Positions 54,437-64,000 of a stretch of 64,000 bases of DNA are shown here, piece by piece. Both the position numbers and the translations under genes were made by a program. The DNA lies in assembly GCA_900446925.1 (NCBI GenBank), contig UAVY01000004.1:868001-932000 (forward strand), in the 5' to 3' direction. Under the pieces are notes generated by a model, which searched no databases, had not been told where the DNA came from, and was given only the letters and a program-made list of their open reading frames with translations. Position 1 is the first letter of the stretch; each line of letters begins with the position of its first letter. The DNA comes from Citrobacter koseri. GTDB lineage: Bacteria > Pseudomonadota > Gammaproteobacteria > Enterobacterales > Enterobacteriaceae.

Positions 54437-55105
54437 ATGAAGAACGCTGATTTTAAACGCCCGCAACTGACGCTGCCGAACGGCGCAGACAAGCTACTGC
54501 TGCACTCGTGCTGTGCGCCCTGTTCGGGGGAAGTCATGGAGGCGATTCAGGCCTCGGGCATTGATTACACAATTTTCTTTTATAACCCTAATATTCATCC
54601 GCAAAAGGAGTACCTCATCCGTAAGGAGGAGAATATCCGTTTTGCCGAAAAACACGGCGTGCCTTTTGTTGATGCGGATTACGACACCGACAACTGGTTC
54701 GAGCGTGCGAAAGGGATGGAGTGGGAGCCTGAGCGCGGTGTTCGGTGTACCATGTGCTTTGATATGCGCTTTGAACGCACCGCGCTGTATGCCGCGGAAC
54801 ATGGGTTCAGCGTGATCAGCAGCTCACTCGGGATTTCCCGCTGGAAGAATATGCAGCAGATTAACGACTGCGGACAACGCGCTGCTGCCCATTATCCGGG
54901 AATGGCATACTGGGATTACAACTGGCGTAAGCAGGGCGGGTCATCGCGCATGATTGAGATCAGCAAACGCGAGCAGTTTTACCAGCAGGAGTATTGTGGC
55001 TGCGTCTATTCACTGCGTGATACTAATATGCACCGTAAATCGCAGGGCAGGTCGCTCATCAAACTCGGTAAACTTTACTACGGTAAGGAAGGCGAAGAAC
55101 AGTAA
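54437..55105 (+). CDS. queH: Epoxyqueuosine reductase QueH
   Basis: An intact 222-residue iron-sulfur enzyme (DUF208) for the last step of queuosine tRNA modification, a non-homologous replacement of QueG. Cysteine motifs are [17 protein letters not shown] near residue 23, [10 protein letters not shown] near 100 and EYCGCVYSL near 180. [20 protein letters not shown] is also conserved. I choose ATG at 54437 ([14 protein letters not shown]) as in related proteins; the frame opens at 54392, but the extra residues are not conserved. A perfect hairpin follows the stop. Confidence 0.92.
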   Translation: MKNADFKRPQLTLPNGADKLLLHSCCAPCSGEVMEAIQASGIDYTIFFYNPNIHPQKEYLIRKEENIRFAEKHGVPFVDADYDTDNWFERAKGMEWEPERGVRCTMCFDMRFERTALYAAEHGFSVISSSLGISRWKNMQQINDCGQRAAAHYPGMAYWDYNWRKQGGSSRMIEISKREQFYQQEYCGCVYSLRDTNMHRKSQGRSLIKLGKLYYGKEGEEQ

Positions 55106-55108
55106 TAC

Positions 55109-55138
55109 CAGAAGCCCACATTCGCATGTGGGCTTCTG
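55109..55138 (+). terminator. Hairpin after queH
   Basis: A perfect 13-bp stem (CAGAAGCCCACAT/ATGTGGGCTTCTG) with a TCGC loop, 4 bases after the queH stop. There is no T-run, but position and strength indicate transcript termination or end protection. Confidence 0.8.
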
Positions 55139-55241
55139 TAAGCATTGGCACAACCACGGCGTTTATCCCATATATTGCATTCATTCTTGTAACGTAAGGA
55201 CACTGACACTAAATAAAAGCCAGCACCATCTTCGAAACCAT

Positions 55242-55308
55242 TGGCTGCTATTCGCTCACAGCGGACTTTTAGCCCAGTTAACGTGTCCGCTGTGTGCCAG
55301 GAGCGGAC
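55242..55308. repeat. Dispersed palindromic element, copy 5
   Basis: Left arm GGCTGCTATTCGCTCACAG..GAC and right arm GTCCGCTGTGTGCCAGGAG..GAC, 19 bases apart. It is preceded by CACTGACACTAAATAAAAGC (55201), a block that recurs at 55921 before the partial last copy, so the full repeat is longer, about 110 bases. A separate perfect 14-bp inverted repeat (55362-55375 and 55386-55399) lies between it and the next gene. Confidence 0.8.
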
Positions 55309-55437
55309 ATTAATACCCTTTTTATGTTAGTCACCTGGCCTGAACGCGTATTTAGAAGTGAATACGATTGACGATAGAGGACTGCATCGTCAATCGTATA
55401 TTCATATTTTCAGCATGATAAGGGTGAGGGGACAGGT

Positions 55438-55917
55438 GTGATTTCTTTCCGAATGATGACAAAAGATGAGTATCCTGCTTATCTCGAATATTTTTGTTAA
55501 TGATTATGCATATGAGATCGAATCAAACTACGGGGCATCCCTTCGTGATTCTCTTGCCAGAGCGAAGCAGGAAATTTCGGAAATGCTTCCCGATGGAGTT
55601 AATACTCATGGGCAAGTATTAATGTGTATTGTTGCTCAGTCGGACAAGGCTAACAACCATGTAGGTTATCTCTGGTACAAAACCAGACTCGACTAAGCAC
55701 ACTGTTTTTTATCTACGATTTTCATATTTTCAACTCCAGTCAGGGGTTGGGGCTTGGCAAACAATCTCTACGTGCTTTTGAAGAGTATCTGCAAGCGAAG
55801 GGCTTTAAAGAGATCAGATTGCGTGTTGCAGGTGATAATGCTCGCGCCCGGCATGTCTATGAAACCAGCGGATTCAGGGTTACGGGTATCAATATGAGCA
55901 AACCTATTACGGACTGA
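55438..55917 (+). CDS. GNAT-family N-acetyltransferase, two frameshifts
   Basis: About 159 residues. GTG at 55438 behind AGGGTGAGGGGACAG gives (M)ISFRMMTKDEYPAYLEYF. Shifts near 55494 and 55695 break it; the pieces join as NDYAYEIESNYGASLRDSLA and YDFHIFNSSQGLGLGKQSL, the latter holding the acetyl-CoA motif Q-G-L-G-L-G-K, then GDNARARHVYETSGFRVTGI. The end SKPITD is at 55917. It is the third GNAT gene of this region and lies just before the yersiniabactin genes. Could be a true remnant, but the indel style equals the rest of the window. Confidence 0.75.
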
Positions 55918-55920
55918 GAC

Positions 55921-55981
55921 ACTGACACTAAATAAAAGCCAGTAACATCTTCAAAACCATGTCTGCTCCTCACTCACAGCC
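55921..55981. repeat. Partial last copy of the dispersed element
   Basis: CACTGACACTAAATAAAAGC at 55919-55938 repeats the block at 55201-55220, followed by TGTCTGCTCCTCACTCACAG as a left arm. The right arm is missing, replaced by unrelated sequence. The break lies between the accessory genes and fyuA and could mark a rearrangement point. Confidence 0.65.
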
Positions 55982-56044
55982 AACAGCCAGATTTGAAACT
56001 GGCAGCTCAAGTCTGAGCTGCCCTGGGCGGGATAAGCGCATCAG

Positions 56045-56065
56045 GGGATGCCGTGACGGCATCCC
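56045..56065 (-). terminator. Hairpin after fyuA
   Basis: An 8-bp stem (GGGATGCC/GGCATCCC) with a 5-base loop, beginning 16 bases after the fyuA stop on the minus strand. There is no T-run, so terminator function is probable rather than certain. Confidence 0.6.
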
Positions 56066-56080
56066 TGCTTATTTAAAGGA

Positions 56081-58104
56081 TCAGAAGAAATCAATTCGCG
56101 TATTGATACCGACGGTGCGACCCATATTGACCTGCGCGACGGCGCTGCTGCCGTTCATGTAGCCATAGGTACGGTAACGACGGTCGAACAGGTTATCGAC
56201 ATAGACGGAAATGTTCATCCGTTCAGTCGCCTGCCAGCCCAGGCTGCTGTCCAGGGTGGCATAGGTGCCTTGCCGCAACTGGTTGTCGCCATCGAAATAA
56301 TGCGGCCCGACCAGATTAACCGCCAGTCGGGGCATCAGTGCGCCATAGCGCGTATCAATCACGCCGTTCACGCTGCTTCCCGCGCCATAACGTGGTACGA
56401 ACGGCACCCTGTTGCCGTGATACAACTCACTGTCATTGGTGAATTCGGAACGGATCACGTTGCCATTGATATCCCATGACCAGCCAGGCGCAAACCGCCA
56501 TTTCGCTTCAAGCTCAACGCCGGTGGCGTCGGCTTTACCCGCATTGCTTAATGTCTGCATCCCGACCGGGCCCAGAGTAGAGCTGCATGTCTTTGGTATG
56601 GGTATAAAACGTCGCGGCTTGCAGCGTGACGTCAGCGGTTTCGTAGCGAGTGCCAAGTTCATAGTTGATGGATTTCTCGGCGACGAACGGTTTGGCATCA
56701 AGACCCGCAGTGGGCACGATGTTGTACCCGGAAGGTTTATATCCCTGGGCTACACGGGTATACACTCTCCAGTCGTCGGTCAGCATATAGCCTGCCGATA
56801 GCTGCCCGAGCACCTGATCGTCATTGCTCTTACCCTGGTCGCCAAACGGGTTGCCGAGCATGCTGCCGTGATATTGTGTACTGGATTTATCATGCGAGAA
56901 GCGCACGCCGCCGCCGATATCAAAACGATCGGTTAAATGCCAGGTCAGGTCACTGTATGCGGCCAGCGTTTCAGCGGTGGTATAGCCGGTACTGCTTAAA
57001 TAAGGCATTGTCGGCATGTCGTAGGCTGAATTTAACTTCTCGCGGGTGTTCTGCCGGTACAGCCCAAACACCATATCAACGGTACGCGCATCGCCCAGGG
57101 TTGCGGCGCGCAGCTCCTGCACATCCTGATTCCAGCGCTGAGGCATATTGACGATTAACGAACCGGAAGGGAAGGTGCGCGAATAATGCTGCTGCTGCCA
57201 GGCGCTGATCAGGTTGAAAAACCCAGTCATCGGTGGTGTATTTCCCACTCAGGGTCTGGCTGTCAGTGCAGCGCCGCATGTACGGGTCTGGTGAACCATC
57301 GCTGATCGACAGCTTACGGCCCTTAATATCATTCCATCCCACATAGGCGTCCTGGGTGGCGCGGGTACATTCGCGTGAGGCGGCAAAGCCCATTTCCCAG
57401 GGCTGATCGTCCGGCGCCAGACGCAGTTTCACATTCCCTATGCTGGCGCGGTGCCGCCTAAGTCATCGCTTCCCGTCGCGGGGTTAATCATGTCGCCGTC
57501 ATCAACCTGGCGTAACAGGGTGACGCTGCCGTACAGCAGGCCATCCTGAATGGGGCCGCTCAGGTTGAACTTACTTCGATAACTGTCGCGGCTGCTGACG
57601 CCGCCTTCAATATAGCCGCGCGGCGTGCTGTCCGGCTGCTGGGTGACGATGTTGATGATCCCGCCCTGAGCGCTTTTGCCATATAACGTTCCCTGTGGGC
57701 CTCGCAGCAACTCCACGCTTTGCACATCGGTAAGCGCCTGGATGGTGTTGGTGGAAAGCTGAGGGACGCCATCAACATACAGGGTGACGGCGGGGTTATA
57801 GAAGTCCTGCGCCGAAGAGACGCCGCGTAGCGAGATCGTCGAAAAAAGCATGTTGCCGCTATTTTCAATATTAAGCCCGGGCAACACTCTGGGGAGTTTG
57901 TCGCTGGCGGTGACGCCGGCGTCGCTTAACTCCGGCGCGCTGACAACGGTAGACGAGACATTGTTGGCTGATGCCGAGCGGGAAGATTGTTTACTGGCGG
58001 TAACCACCAGCGTGCTTTCGTCTTGCTGTGAAGTCTGGGCATTAGCAATGGCGGGGAGCAATAATCCCCCCCAAGGCCAGAGGATAAAGCCGTGTCATTT
58101 TCAT
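56081..58104 (-). CDS. fyuA: Yersiniabactin/pesticin receptor FyuA, four frameshifts
   Basis: The TonB-dependent outer-membrane receptor for ferric yersiniabactin, also the pesticin receptor. The sequence is essentially that of Yersinia/E. coli FyuA (673 residues). ATG at 58104 gives MKMTRLYPLALGG. TonB box ESTLVVTASKQ, plug YVDGVPQLSTNTIQALTDVQ, and the barrel end VNMGRTVGINTRIDFF at 56081. Shifts near 58070, 57445, 57225 and 56575 occur although this gene is normally invariant between strains. It is downstream of ybtE but has its own promoter region with a Fur-like site. Confidence 0.96.
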
Positions 58105-58160
58105 TGTTGTGAGTCCCTGTAAGACGGCGAAACGCCAAAAATACCGACAATGGTGAATTG

Positions 58161-58180
58161 AAAATGATAACTATTTCTAA
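58161..58180 (-). promoter_or_regulatory. Fur-like site upstream of fyuA
   Basis: AAAATGATAACTATTTCTAA (plus strand), an AT-rich dyad with the ATGATAA core typical of Fur boxes, 57 bases before the fyuA start. Iron repression of fyuA by Fur is established. Confidence 0.65.
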
Positions 58181-58190
58181 TAGTGGTGCT

Positions 58191-58224
58191 ACCCGAAACG
58201 GGTTTATTTCAACCTGTTTCGGGT
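58191..58224 (-). repeat. Inverted repeat between ybtE and fyuA
   Basis: Arms ACCCGAAACGGGTT and AACCTGTTTCGGGT (one mismatch pair) with a 6-base loop, 11 bases after the ybtE stop. It is most likely the end of the ybt transcript; since YbtA binds inverted repeats in fyuA-type promoters, an operator role is also possible. Confidence 0.6.
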
Positions 58225-58234
58225 CGGTTTGCGC

Positions 58235-59813
58235 TTATTGGGCAGAATGGCGATAACGGTCGACGGCGAGAGCCGTCAGGCGTTTTTTGTCTATCTTGCC
58301 GACGGCGGTGAGTGGCCAGTGGTCCAGAAACTCGATTTGGTCAGGAATTTTCCACGTGCTGAGCCCCATACGGGTCAGTTGTTGACGCAACTGCTGATAG
58401 TCAGTTGGCACCTGCTGCGCGATGATAAACGCGCAGATCCGCTCGCCAAGCAGCGTGTCCGGCGCGGCGACCACCGCGCAATCTTGCACTTCCGCTAAAC
58501 GCAGCAGTGCCGATTCCACTTCAGCAGCGGCTATTTTTTCTCCGGCGCGGTTGATCTGCTCTTTTATGCGCCCCTCAACGTGCAGGTTCCCCGCCTCATC
58601 CAGCCTGACATTGTCGCCTGTGCGGTAAAACCCTTGCGCGGTAAAGGCCTGCGCGTTGTGAGCAGGGGCGCGGTAATAGCCCGAAATGGTATAAGGGCCG
58701 CGCGTTAATAATTGCCCGGTTTCGCCCGGCGCGACGTCGTTCTCGTCTTGATCAACGATGCGGATTTCATCCAGAGGGGACAACGGGCGCCCCTGGCTGT
58801 GGAGAATGGTGGTATGCGGATCGTCCAGCCGGGGTAAAACAGAGCAGGCCTTCCGCCATACCGAAGACCTGTTGCAGGGTACAGTCAAAGGTGGCGATAA
58901 CCTGCTCAGCAAGCGTCGGGTCGAGCCGGGCGCCGCCTGCCTGAATGACGCGCAGCGACGAAAGGTCGCTGTCTTCCCACTCCCTGGCCTGCACCCATAA
59001 TTGCGCCAGCGCCGGAACCAGGGCGACGTGAGTCACGCCTTCCTGCGCGATTAAAGGCATCACCTCATCACAGCTGGCGCTGTCGGTCAGCACCACTTTT
59101 CCGCCGCAGGCAAGCGTTCCCAGAATGCCGGGGCAGGCCAGCGGAAAGTTATGCGCCACCGGGAGGACGGCGAGATATACGCTCTGTTGGCTGATGCCGC
59201 ACAGTTCAGCAGAAGCGCTGAAGTTATAGCTATAGTCGGCATGTCGGCGCGGGATGAGTTTGGGCGTGCCGGTTGTGCCGCCTGAGAGCAACAACAACGC
59301 GGTGGCGGAAACATCAGGCTGCGGCCACGCCTGTCGCTCACCGTGAAGGGAGAAGAGCGGCGTAAAATCGTCGCTCACGGTCTCTCCAGCGACCAGAACA
59401 TGACGCAGGCAGGCGTGTTTGTGCGCCATCTGTCGGGCCAGCTCTGCGTGGTTTTCCCCGTGAATAACGTAAGCGACGGGTTGCGCCAGCTCAATCAGCG
59501 CGTCGATATCCAGCGCCCGTTGGGAGGGCATCGCCAGCACGGGGATAACGCCCAGTCTTAACAAGGCGAACAGCAGGGTAACAAACGCGTTGTCGTTGGG
59601 AAGCTGCACAATCACATGTTCCCCCGAACGCAAACCCAGTGATGACAGACCTGCGGCAAGTTCGTCGACCCGTGCATCAAGCGCGCTGTAGGTTAACGAT
59701 CCCTTTGCATCAACGACGGCAATTCGCGAGGCATAACGGGCCGCCCAGTGGCGCAACTGTTCGGCAATGGGTAAGGGATACTGTTCAATCAGAGATTCAA
59801 AGGAAGAGTTCAT
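58235..59813 (-). CDS. ybtE: Salicyl-AMP ligase YbtE, one frameshift
   Basis: A stand-alone adenylation enzyme that activates salicylate and loads it onto HMWP2 to start yersiniabactin assembly, about 525 residues. ATG at 59813 gives MNSSFESLIEQYPLPIAEQL. Adenylation core motifs are LLLLSGGTTGTPKLIPRRH, AHNFPLACPGILG, FGMAEGLLCFT, YRTGDNVRLDEAGNL and the catalytic lysine in LTAVGKIDKKRLTAL. A shift near 58838 breaks LCFTRLDDP. The stop is at 58235. It starts 4 bases after the ybtT stop. Confidence 0.96.
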
Positions 59814-59816
59814 GCG

Positions 59817-60619
59817 TCACCTTTCTGAAGTGCTGGACTGTTTTTGCAATGCGGTCATTGCAGAAAATGCGTGGGGAAAATGGCGGACAATCTGCGTAAA
59901 AAAGGACCGGGCTTGTTGAATGGGATAGAAATGATCGCCGTCAATCACCACCGGGCCTGTAACGTGGCTCAGCCACTGACGCCAGGCATCGACCTGCTGC
60001 CAGGAGGCTTCGCGATCGTGGCTGCCGCACAATAACAGCGCAGGCGTGCGCAGCGGCGGACAGACGTCGGGCGAGTCGTAGTGATAGCTCTCGGTGGCGT
60101 AAAAATCAGCGCGCAGAAGAGGAAGAAACAGCGACATTAATTCCTGGTTTTCCCGCAGTTCAGGAGAACATCCGCCAATGTCTATCAGTTCAGCGATAAA
60201 GTCGGCATCATCGCGATGGCTGAGCTGGCGTTCAGAATGCAGATGCGGGCATGGCACCCGGAAATAATCAGTCCTTGCGGCGCATGCCCCCGTTGCTCCA
60301 GAAGTCGGCAGGTTTCAAACGCCACCTGCGCCCCCATGCTGTGCCCGGCGAGTAAAAGCGGCGTGTCAGGCGATACGGATGCTTCCAGCTCGTTCGCCAG
60401 CAGTGCCGCCAGTTGTGTAATGCTTCTGAGCGGTTCCAGATGGCGAAGGCGATCGCGCCCCGGCCAGGTCACCAGAGAAAGCGCGCTGTTCGCCATTTGA
60501 TTGTCTCGCCCAGTGCGAAACGCGCTACTGCTGCCGCCAGCGAAAGGGCACATGACCAGATGCGCAGTATTGCCGCTCCGGGCGGGCCACAGCGGGATGC
60601 ACATTACAGATTGCGTCAC
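59817..60619 (-). CDS. ybtT: Type II thioesterase YbtT, one frameshift
   Basis: An editing thioesterase that clears misloaded acyl groups from the yersiniabactin carrier domains, 267 residues. GTG start at 60619, directly after GGGAGGCGCT, reads (M)TQSVMCIPLWPARSG. The nucleophile motif LLAGHSMGAQVAFETCRLL is clear, and the catalytic His is in VVIDGDHFYPIQQ. A shift near 60235 breaks SGCHARMPHLHSERQLSHRD. The end QKQSSTSER is at 59817. Confidence 0.95.
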
Positions 60620-60635
60620 AGCGCCTCCCTTATCA

Positions 60636-61718
60636 TCATCGTTGTAGAAACCGGCTAACCGGTCGTGGTGCGGCGGCGTCAGGCGTCTGATCTCCGCATT
60701 GCCGGTCCTTACGTAAAATCTGCTGCCATAAACGTGATAGCGCGATCTGATGTACGTTTTGGCAGGCCGCTGGTGGATGTTCGCCCGCCAGATGGCTGCG
60801 CAACTGGTGTAGCAACCAGCGGACGCCCTCCGGCCCGACGGTTTCGCAGCAGTCGCGCCAGCTCAGGGGCGCCGCGCTGCGCGTCAGACCCGGCGGATCG
60901 CGCAGGATCTCCGGTCTGCGGTAGAGACTGTGGGCGTTCTCCTGATGGTCCGCGACAAACAGGCTGGATGACCAGATGACGGGGCCGTAGCTCGCCTCCA
61001 GCGAAAGATGACCTTCCGGCCAGCCCAGCAGCAGGCGGTGCATGATAAGGCTATGCATATCTGGATCGTCAGGATCGAGATAGCGCTGAAGCAGCAGACA
61101 GGCTTCTCCCTCCGGCCAGAAGAGTCTCAGACAGTGAAAATCGCTAAAGCTGCCAACCACGTCGCACTCCACGGCGGCGGCATCAACGCCCAGAGCCAGC
61201 AACAACAAATCCAGCGTGGAGTAGAGCAACTGTCGGCTGGTGGTGGCGTGAACCACCGGCGGCGTTTTAGCCAGGCAGCGACGCAGTTGCTGCGCATCGC
61301 GAAGCCATGTGCGTCCCGCGCGCGTATGCGGATAAAACGTGTTTACCCAATAGCAGCAGCCCTGTTCCTGCGCCAGCGTTTGTAAGGAACTGATGTCATC
61401 CGGGTGGAGGGGATGCTCCTGAATGACGTGTACGCCGCGCGCCAGAAAGTGTCTGGCAAGCTGCGTACCGGTTCCTCCGGCGACGGTCGAACGCACGACA
61501 ATACAGGCGATATCCGGCATCCCGGTTATCTGTTCCGGCGAGGTATACAGCGGAATGCCAAACGCATGGGCCAGCTCTCTTGAGCGGGCGCTTCCCTGCG
61601 CCAGCAGGCCAACCAGTTCCAGCCCCTCCGGGGGCTGCATAAAGGCATTCAGGTACATTTCGCCAAATTTGGCGCCCACAATCAGTACGCGTTGTTTTGG
61701 GGAGGCGGACGGCATCAT
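60636..61718 (-). CDS. ybtU: Thiazolinyl-imide reductase YbtU
   Basis: An NADPH enzyme that reduces the middle thiazoline of the HMWP1-bound intermediate to thiazolidine. An intact 360-residue frame: MMPSASPKQRVLIVGAKFGE (nucleotide motif VGAKFGEMYLNAF), VIQEHPLHPDDISSLQTLA, and SLFVADHQENAHSLYRRPEI, ending RPVSRFLQR before three stop codons in a row. ATG at 61718 overlaps the irp1 stop (TTATGATG). One of the few unbroken genes on the island. Confidence 0.95.
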   Translation of the reverse strand: MMPSASPKQRVLIVGAKFGEMYLNAFMQPPEGLELVGLLAQGSARSRELAHAFGIPLYTSPEQITGMPDIACIVVRSTVAGGTGTQLARHFLARGVHVIQEHPLHPDDISSLQTLAQEQGCCYWVNTFYPHTRAGRTWLRDAQQLRRCLAKTPPVVHATTSRQLLYSTLDLLLLALGVDAAAVECDVVGSFSDFHCLRLFWPEGEACLLLQRYLDPDDPDMHSLIMHRLLLGWPEGHLSLEASYGPVIWSSSLFVADHQENAHSLYRRPEILRDPPGLTRSAAPLSWRDCCETVGPEGVRWLLHQLRSHLAGEHPPAACQNVHQIALSRLWQQILRKDRQCGDQTPDAAAPRPVSRFLQR

Positions 61719-64000
61719 AACGTGTTCTCCGGTTGCGTTGAGGTTGCGCAAAGCCAGCGCGTAATGTGTTGCGCACAAGCCTGAACGTGGGGGCTTCCAT
61801 CATGATTTGCCAGTGGCTGGCTTCAATCACAGTGTCGTCGGCGTTGTTTATCCAGCCCTGCCACTCGGTTTCTGCTGGCGTCCAGCGCGCGGGTCTCCCG
61901 GCGGCATACACCATGAGACAGGGGACCGGAACGCTTTCGCCCGGCGTATGCTCAGTCAGTAAACGCAGCAGATGCGCGATGTTGTCGAGCCACGTTTCTG
62001 CCGCTTGCAGCGTCAGGTTTTGCGACACCATACCGGCCGTTTTAGCGAGGCCGATAAAGTCGGCAAGCTGGCTGTCGGGCGTCTGCTGGTCGAAATGTTC
62101 GGGCAGCGCCAGAGGCGTTTGTCCTTCGGCTAACAGGCGCAGCAGGGCCGCCCGGTTTTCGCAACAGAAATCCTGTCGGCACACGGGATCGATTAACACC
62201 ATCCGAACCTGCTCGCCTTTGGCGTACAGGCGCTGTGCGGCGCCCGCCGCGAGAAACGCGCCATACGACCAACCCGCCAGTACATAAGGGCCGTGAGGCT
62301 GCTGGCGACGGATGCACCCGACATACTCATCGATCATCTGGTCGAGCGTGGCAAAGCGCAGCGGCGATTTTGCTTGCAGGCCGAAAACGCGCCTGTTCAG
62401 CGCGCTGGCGAGCGGCAGCCAGGCGCTGATATCGCCGTCCGAAGCGTGGAAGACAAACAGGGTTTCCTCGCCGTCGCCCTGGCAAAGGGGAACCGGGTTG
62501 TCCTCTCCTGACGTCGCCGCCTGTAGATGGGCGCAGAAGTCGCTCAGCGTCGAATGGCTGAACAGATCCTGAAGGTTAGCCCTGGCAATCCCTCTCCGGT
62601 TTAGCTGCGCGACCATCCTTGTCGCCATCAGGCTGTCGCCGCCCAGTTCGAAAAAGTCGTGATGCCTTGCCACGGGCGAGACAGCAGCGATTGCCAGAGT
62701 TCAGCCACCTGTTTTTCCAGCGCCGGATTCCCCCCGGCAACTGGCGTGGGTTTGGCTGGCTCAGTCGGCGCATCAGACGGGGCATGCAGCGGCGTAAATA
62801 ACGCTTCTCTTTGCCGGAGCTGTAAAACGGGCAGACCGGTGCCAAAGCGCTGCTGTAAATAGCGGCTCATGGCTTCTTTATCCGGGCGATTTACGCCAGA
62901 CGAACGCGCCACCAGCAGATGCTGGCGCAGCGGCGACGATTCCTGCGCGGGCCACGCCAGCTCGTTTGCAAACCCGGCCTGAACGAGAACCTCCTGCCAT
63001 GCGGAGCGGGTGAGCATCGGTTTCTCATCCCGGCGGCGGAAATCGCGGTATCCGCTTAATCCCTCAATAAAGCCCACGCTTGCCAGCTGGAATACGCTGT
63101 TTCGCTCCGTCGCTTCAACGATCAGCAAACGTCCGCCGGCTTTCAGCAACAGTTTTAATCTGCGCAACGTCTGGACGACATGGCTGGCGTCGTGGAGCAC
63201 ATTGACGGCAACGATCAGGTCGTAACCCGCCTCCGGGTGGGCGGTGAAATCCAGCGGCTGGTTGATGTCGAACAAGGCATAAGACACCCGCGATTCATCA
63301 TGGAAACGGGCTTTGGCGTCATTGAGGAACTGCGCGGAGACGTCCGTGAAGTGGTACGACTGCCGCGTGTTCCGCGTGGCCTTCAGCACCGGCGCGGTAG
63401 TGGCTGCGGTTCCGGCGCCAACCTCCAGAATCCGTTCTGCGCCGCACAAGGCGGCAATCTGCGCGGTATAGCGATTCAGACAGGCGCTGGCGGGGGTTGT
63501 CGCGATACAGCGCGTCGGTAACGCGATGCTGGCTCGTTGAACAGCAATTCCAGCGGAGAACACTGCCCGGAGAAGAGGGCGTCGTGCCGGGCGATGCAGG
63601 TTTCCAGATACTGCGCCAGCGCCTGGCTCCATTGGCTTGGCGGGCACGCTTCCTGAGGCTCAGGAATCTCGCTGAGCGGAACGCGGCAGCGCCAGCTTTC
63701 ACCCTCGCGGATTAACCACGCTCTTTCCGTCAGACACTGTAGCCACTGGCGCAGCAGGACGCTTGGTGAGACGCTTGCGCGGACAGCGCCTGTACTATTG
63801 CGCTAAAGCGATGGGCGATCTCCGGCGTGGTAAACAGGCCGTGACGATTTAGCGTAGCCGCGATCCCCCTGTAGCGCGCGCGCCTCCAGCCAGCGCCAGG
63901 TCGCCTCCAGCTCATCAAGCTGCGCCTGCTCAGGCAACGGCAGCCGCCAGTTGGGTGAGTTCGTGCTCATCAGGCGTCGCCGCTGATGGCGACGGATCGT
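61715..64000 (-). CDS. irp1: Yersiniabactin synthetase HMWP1 (Irp1), C-terminal part, cut by window, frameshifts
   Basis: The last quarter of the roughly 3160-residue hybrid polyketide/non-ribosomal synthetase. From the window edge (gene start is beyond 64000) come the end of a cyclisation-type region, a methyltransferase domain (ERILEVGAGTAATTAPVLKA, DLIVAVNVLHDASHVVQTL), a peptidyl carrier domain with the phosphopantetheine serine in DFFELGGDSLMATRMV, and a thioesterase with VLAGWSYGAFLAAGAAQRL that releases the product. Shifts near 63925, 63860, 63765, 63520, 62680 and 61785. The corrected end is STQPENTL at 61715, overlapping ybtU. Confidence 0.95.

Noticed and set aside
54253..54450. A 65-residue open frame upstream of queH
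   Set aside because: It begins inside a copy of the hairpin element, overlaps the queH start and has no recognisable similarity. It could be the tail of a lost gene, but I cannot support it.
51513..55981. Integron attC sites
   Set aside because: The hairpins lack clear GTTRRRY/RYYYAAC core pairs and no integrase gene is present; kept only as an unnamed repeat.

Overview
The window is an enterobacterial chromosome segment, most likely Citrobacter and plausibly C. koseri. The backbone from 1 to about 30.4 kb follows the E. coli/Salmonella order: minD-minC, ycgL, ycgM, ycgN, dsbB, nhaB, fadR, spoVR-family ycgB, dadA-dadX, cvrA, ldcA, emtA, ycgR, ymgE, treA, dhaKLM. Proteins match E. coli closely, and a Salmonella-type NsrR-linked gene sits between ycgN and dsbB. 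The right end (56.1-64 kb) is the distal part of the yersiniabactin high-pathogenicity island: fyuA, ybtE, ybtT, ybtU and the 3' end of irp1. No tRNA, rRNA, CRISPR array or intact insertion sequence was found.

Sequence quality dominates the reading. Most genes, including minC, dsbB, fadR and the near-invariant yersiniabactin genes, carry one to many single-base insertions or deletions, usually next to an identical base, while the protein on both sides stays conserved. I treat these as sequencing or consensus errors and annotate whole genes across the shifts.

Layout: 1-16.2 kb core backbone, with a six-unit REP array at 6.87-7.21 kb. 16.5-18.6 kb Fur-boxed FhuA/FoxA-type siderophore receptor. 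18.7-25.2 kb a minus-strand operon of six genes: Tat-exported binding protein, FecCD-type permease, ATPase, SAM methyltransferase, ModD and TonB-dependent receptor. Its promoter carries a ModE-type molybdate operator, so I read it as a molybdenum- or tungsten-responsive metal-chelate uptake system. 25.3-30.4 kb treA and dhaMLK. 30.7-38.4 kb a chaperone-usher fimbrial operon with two IprA/YaiV-like regulators upstream and a LuxR-type gene at its end. 38.4-46.0 kb a LysR regulator, a YdeP-like molybdopterin oxidoreductase, and a divergent cioA-cioB-DUF2474-moaA group; a second ModE-like site lies in the divergent promoter region. 46.0-51.4 kb a bestrophin, three NAD(P)-dependent oxidoreductase-type genes behind two MerR-type 19-bp-spacer promoters, and a PhzF protein. 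51.6-55.9 kb small accessory genes (three GNAT acetyltransferases, an orphan RES protein, queH) interspersed with a repeated palindromic element. 56.1-64 kb yersiniabactin genes.

The most novel signal is the molybdenum theme: two ModE-like operators, a TonB/ABC uptake operon containing ModD and a methyltransferase, a Moco enzyme and a stand-alone moaA copy, all within about 27 kb.
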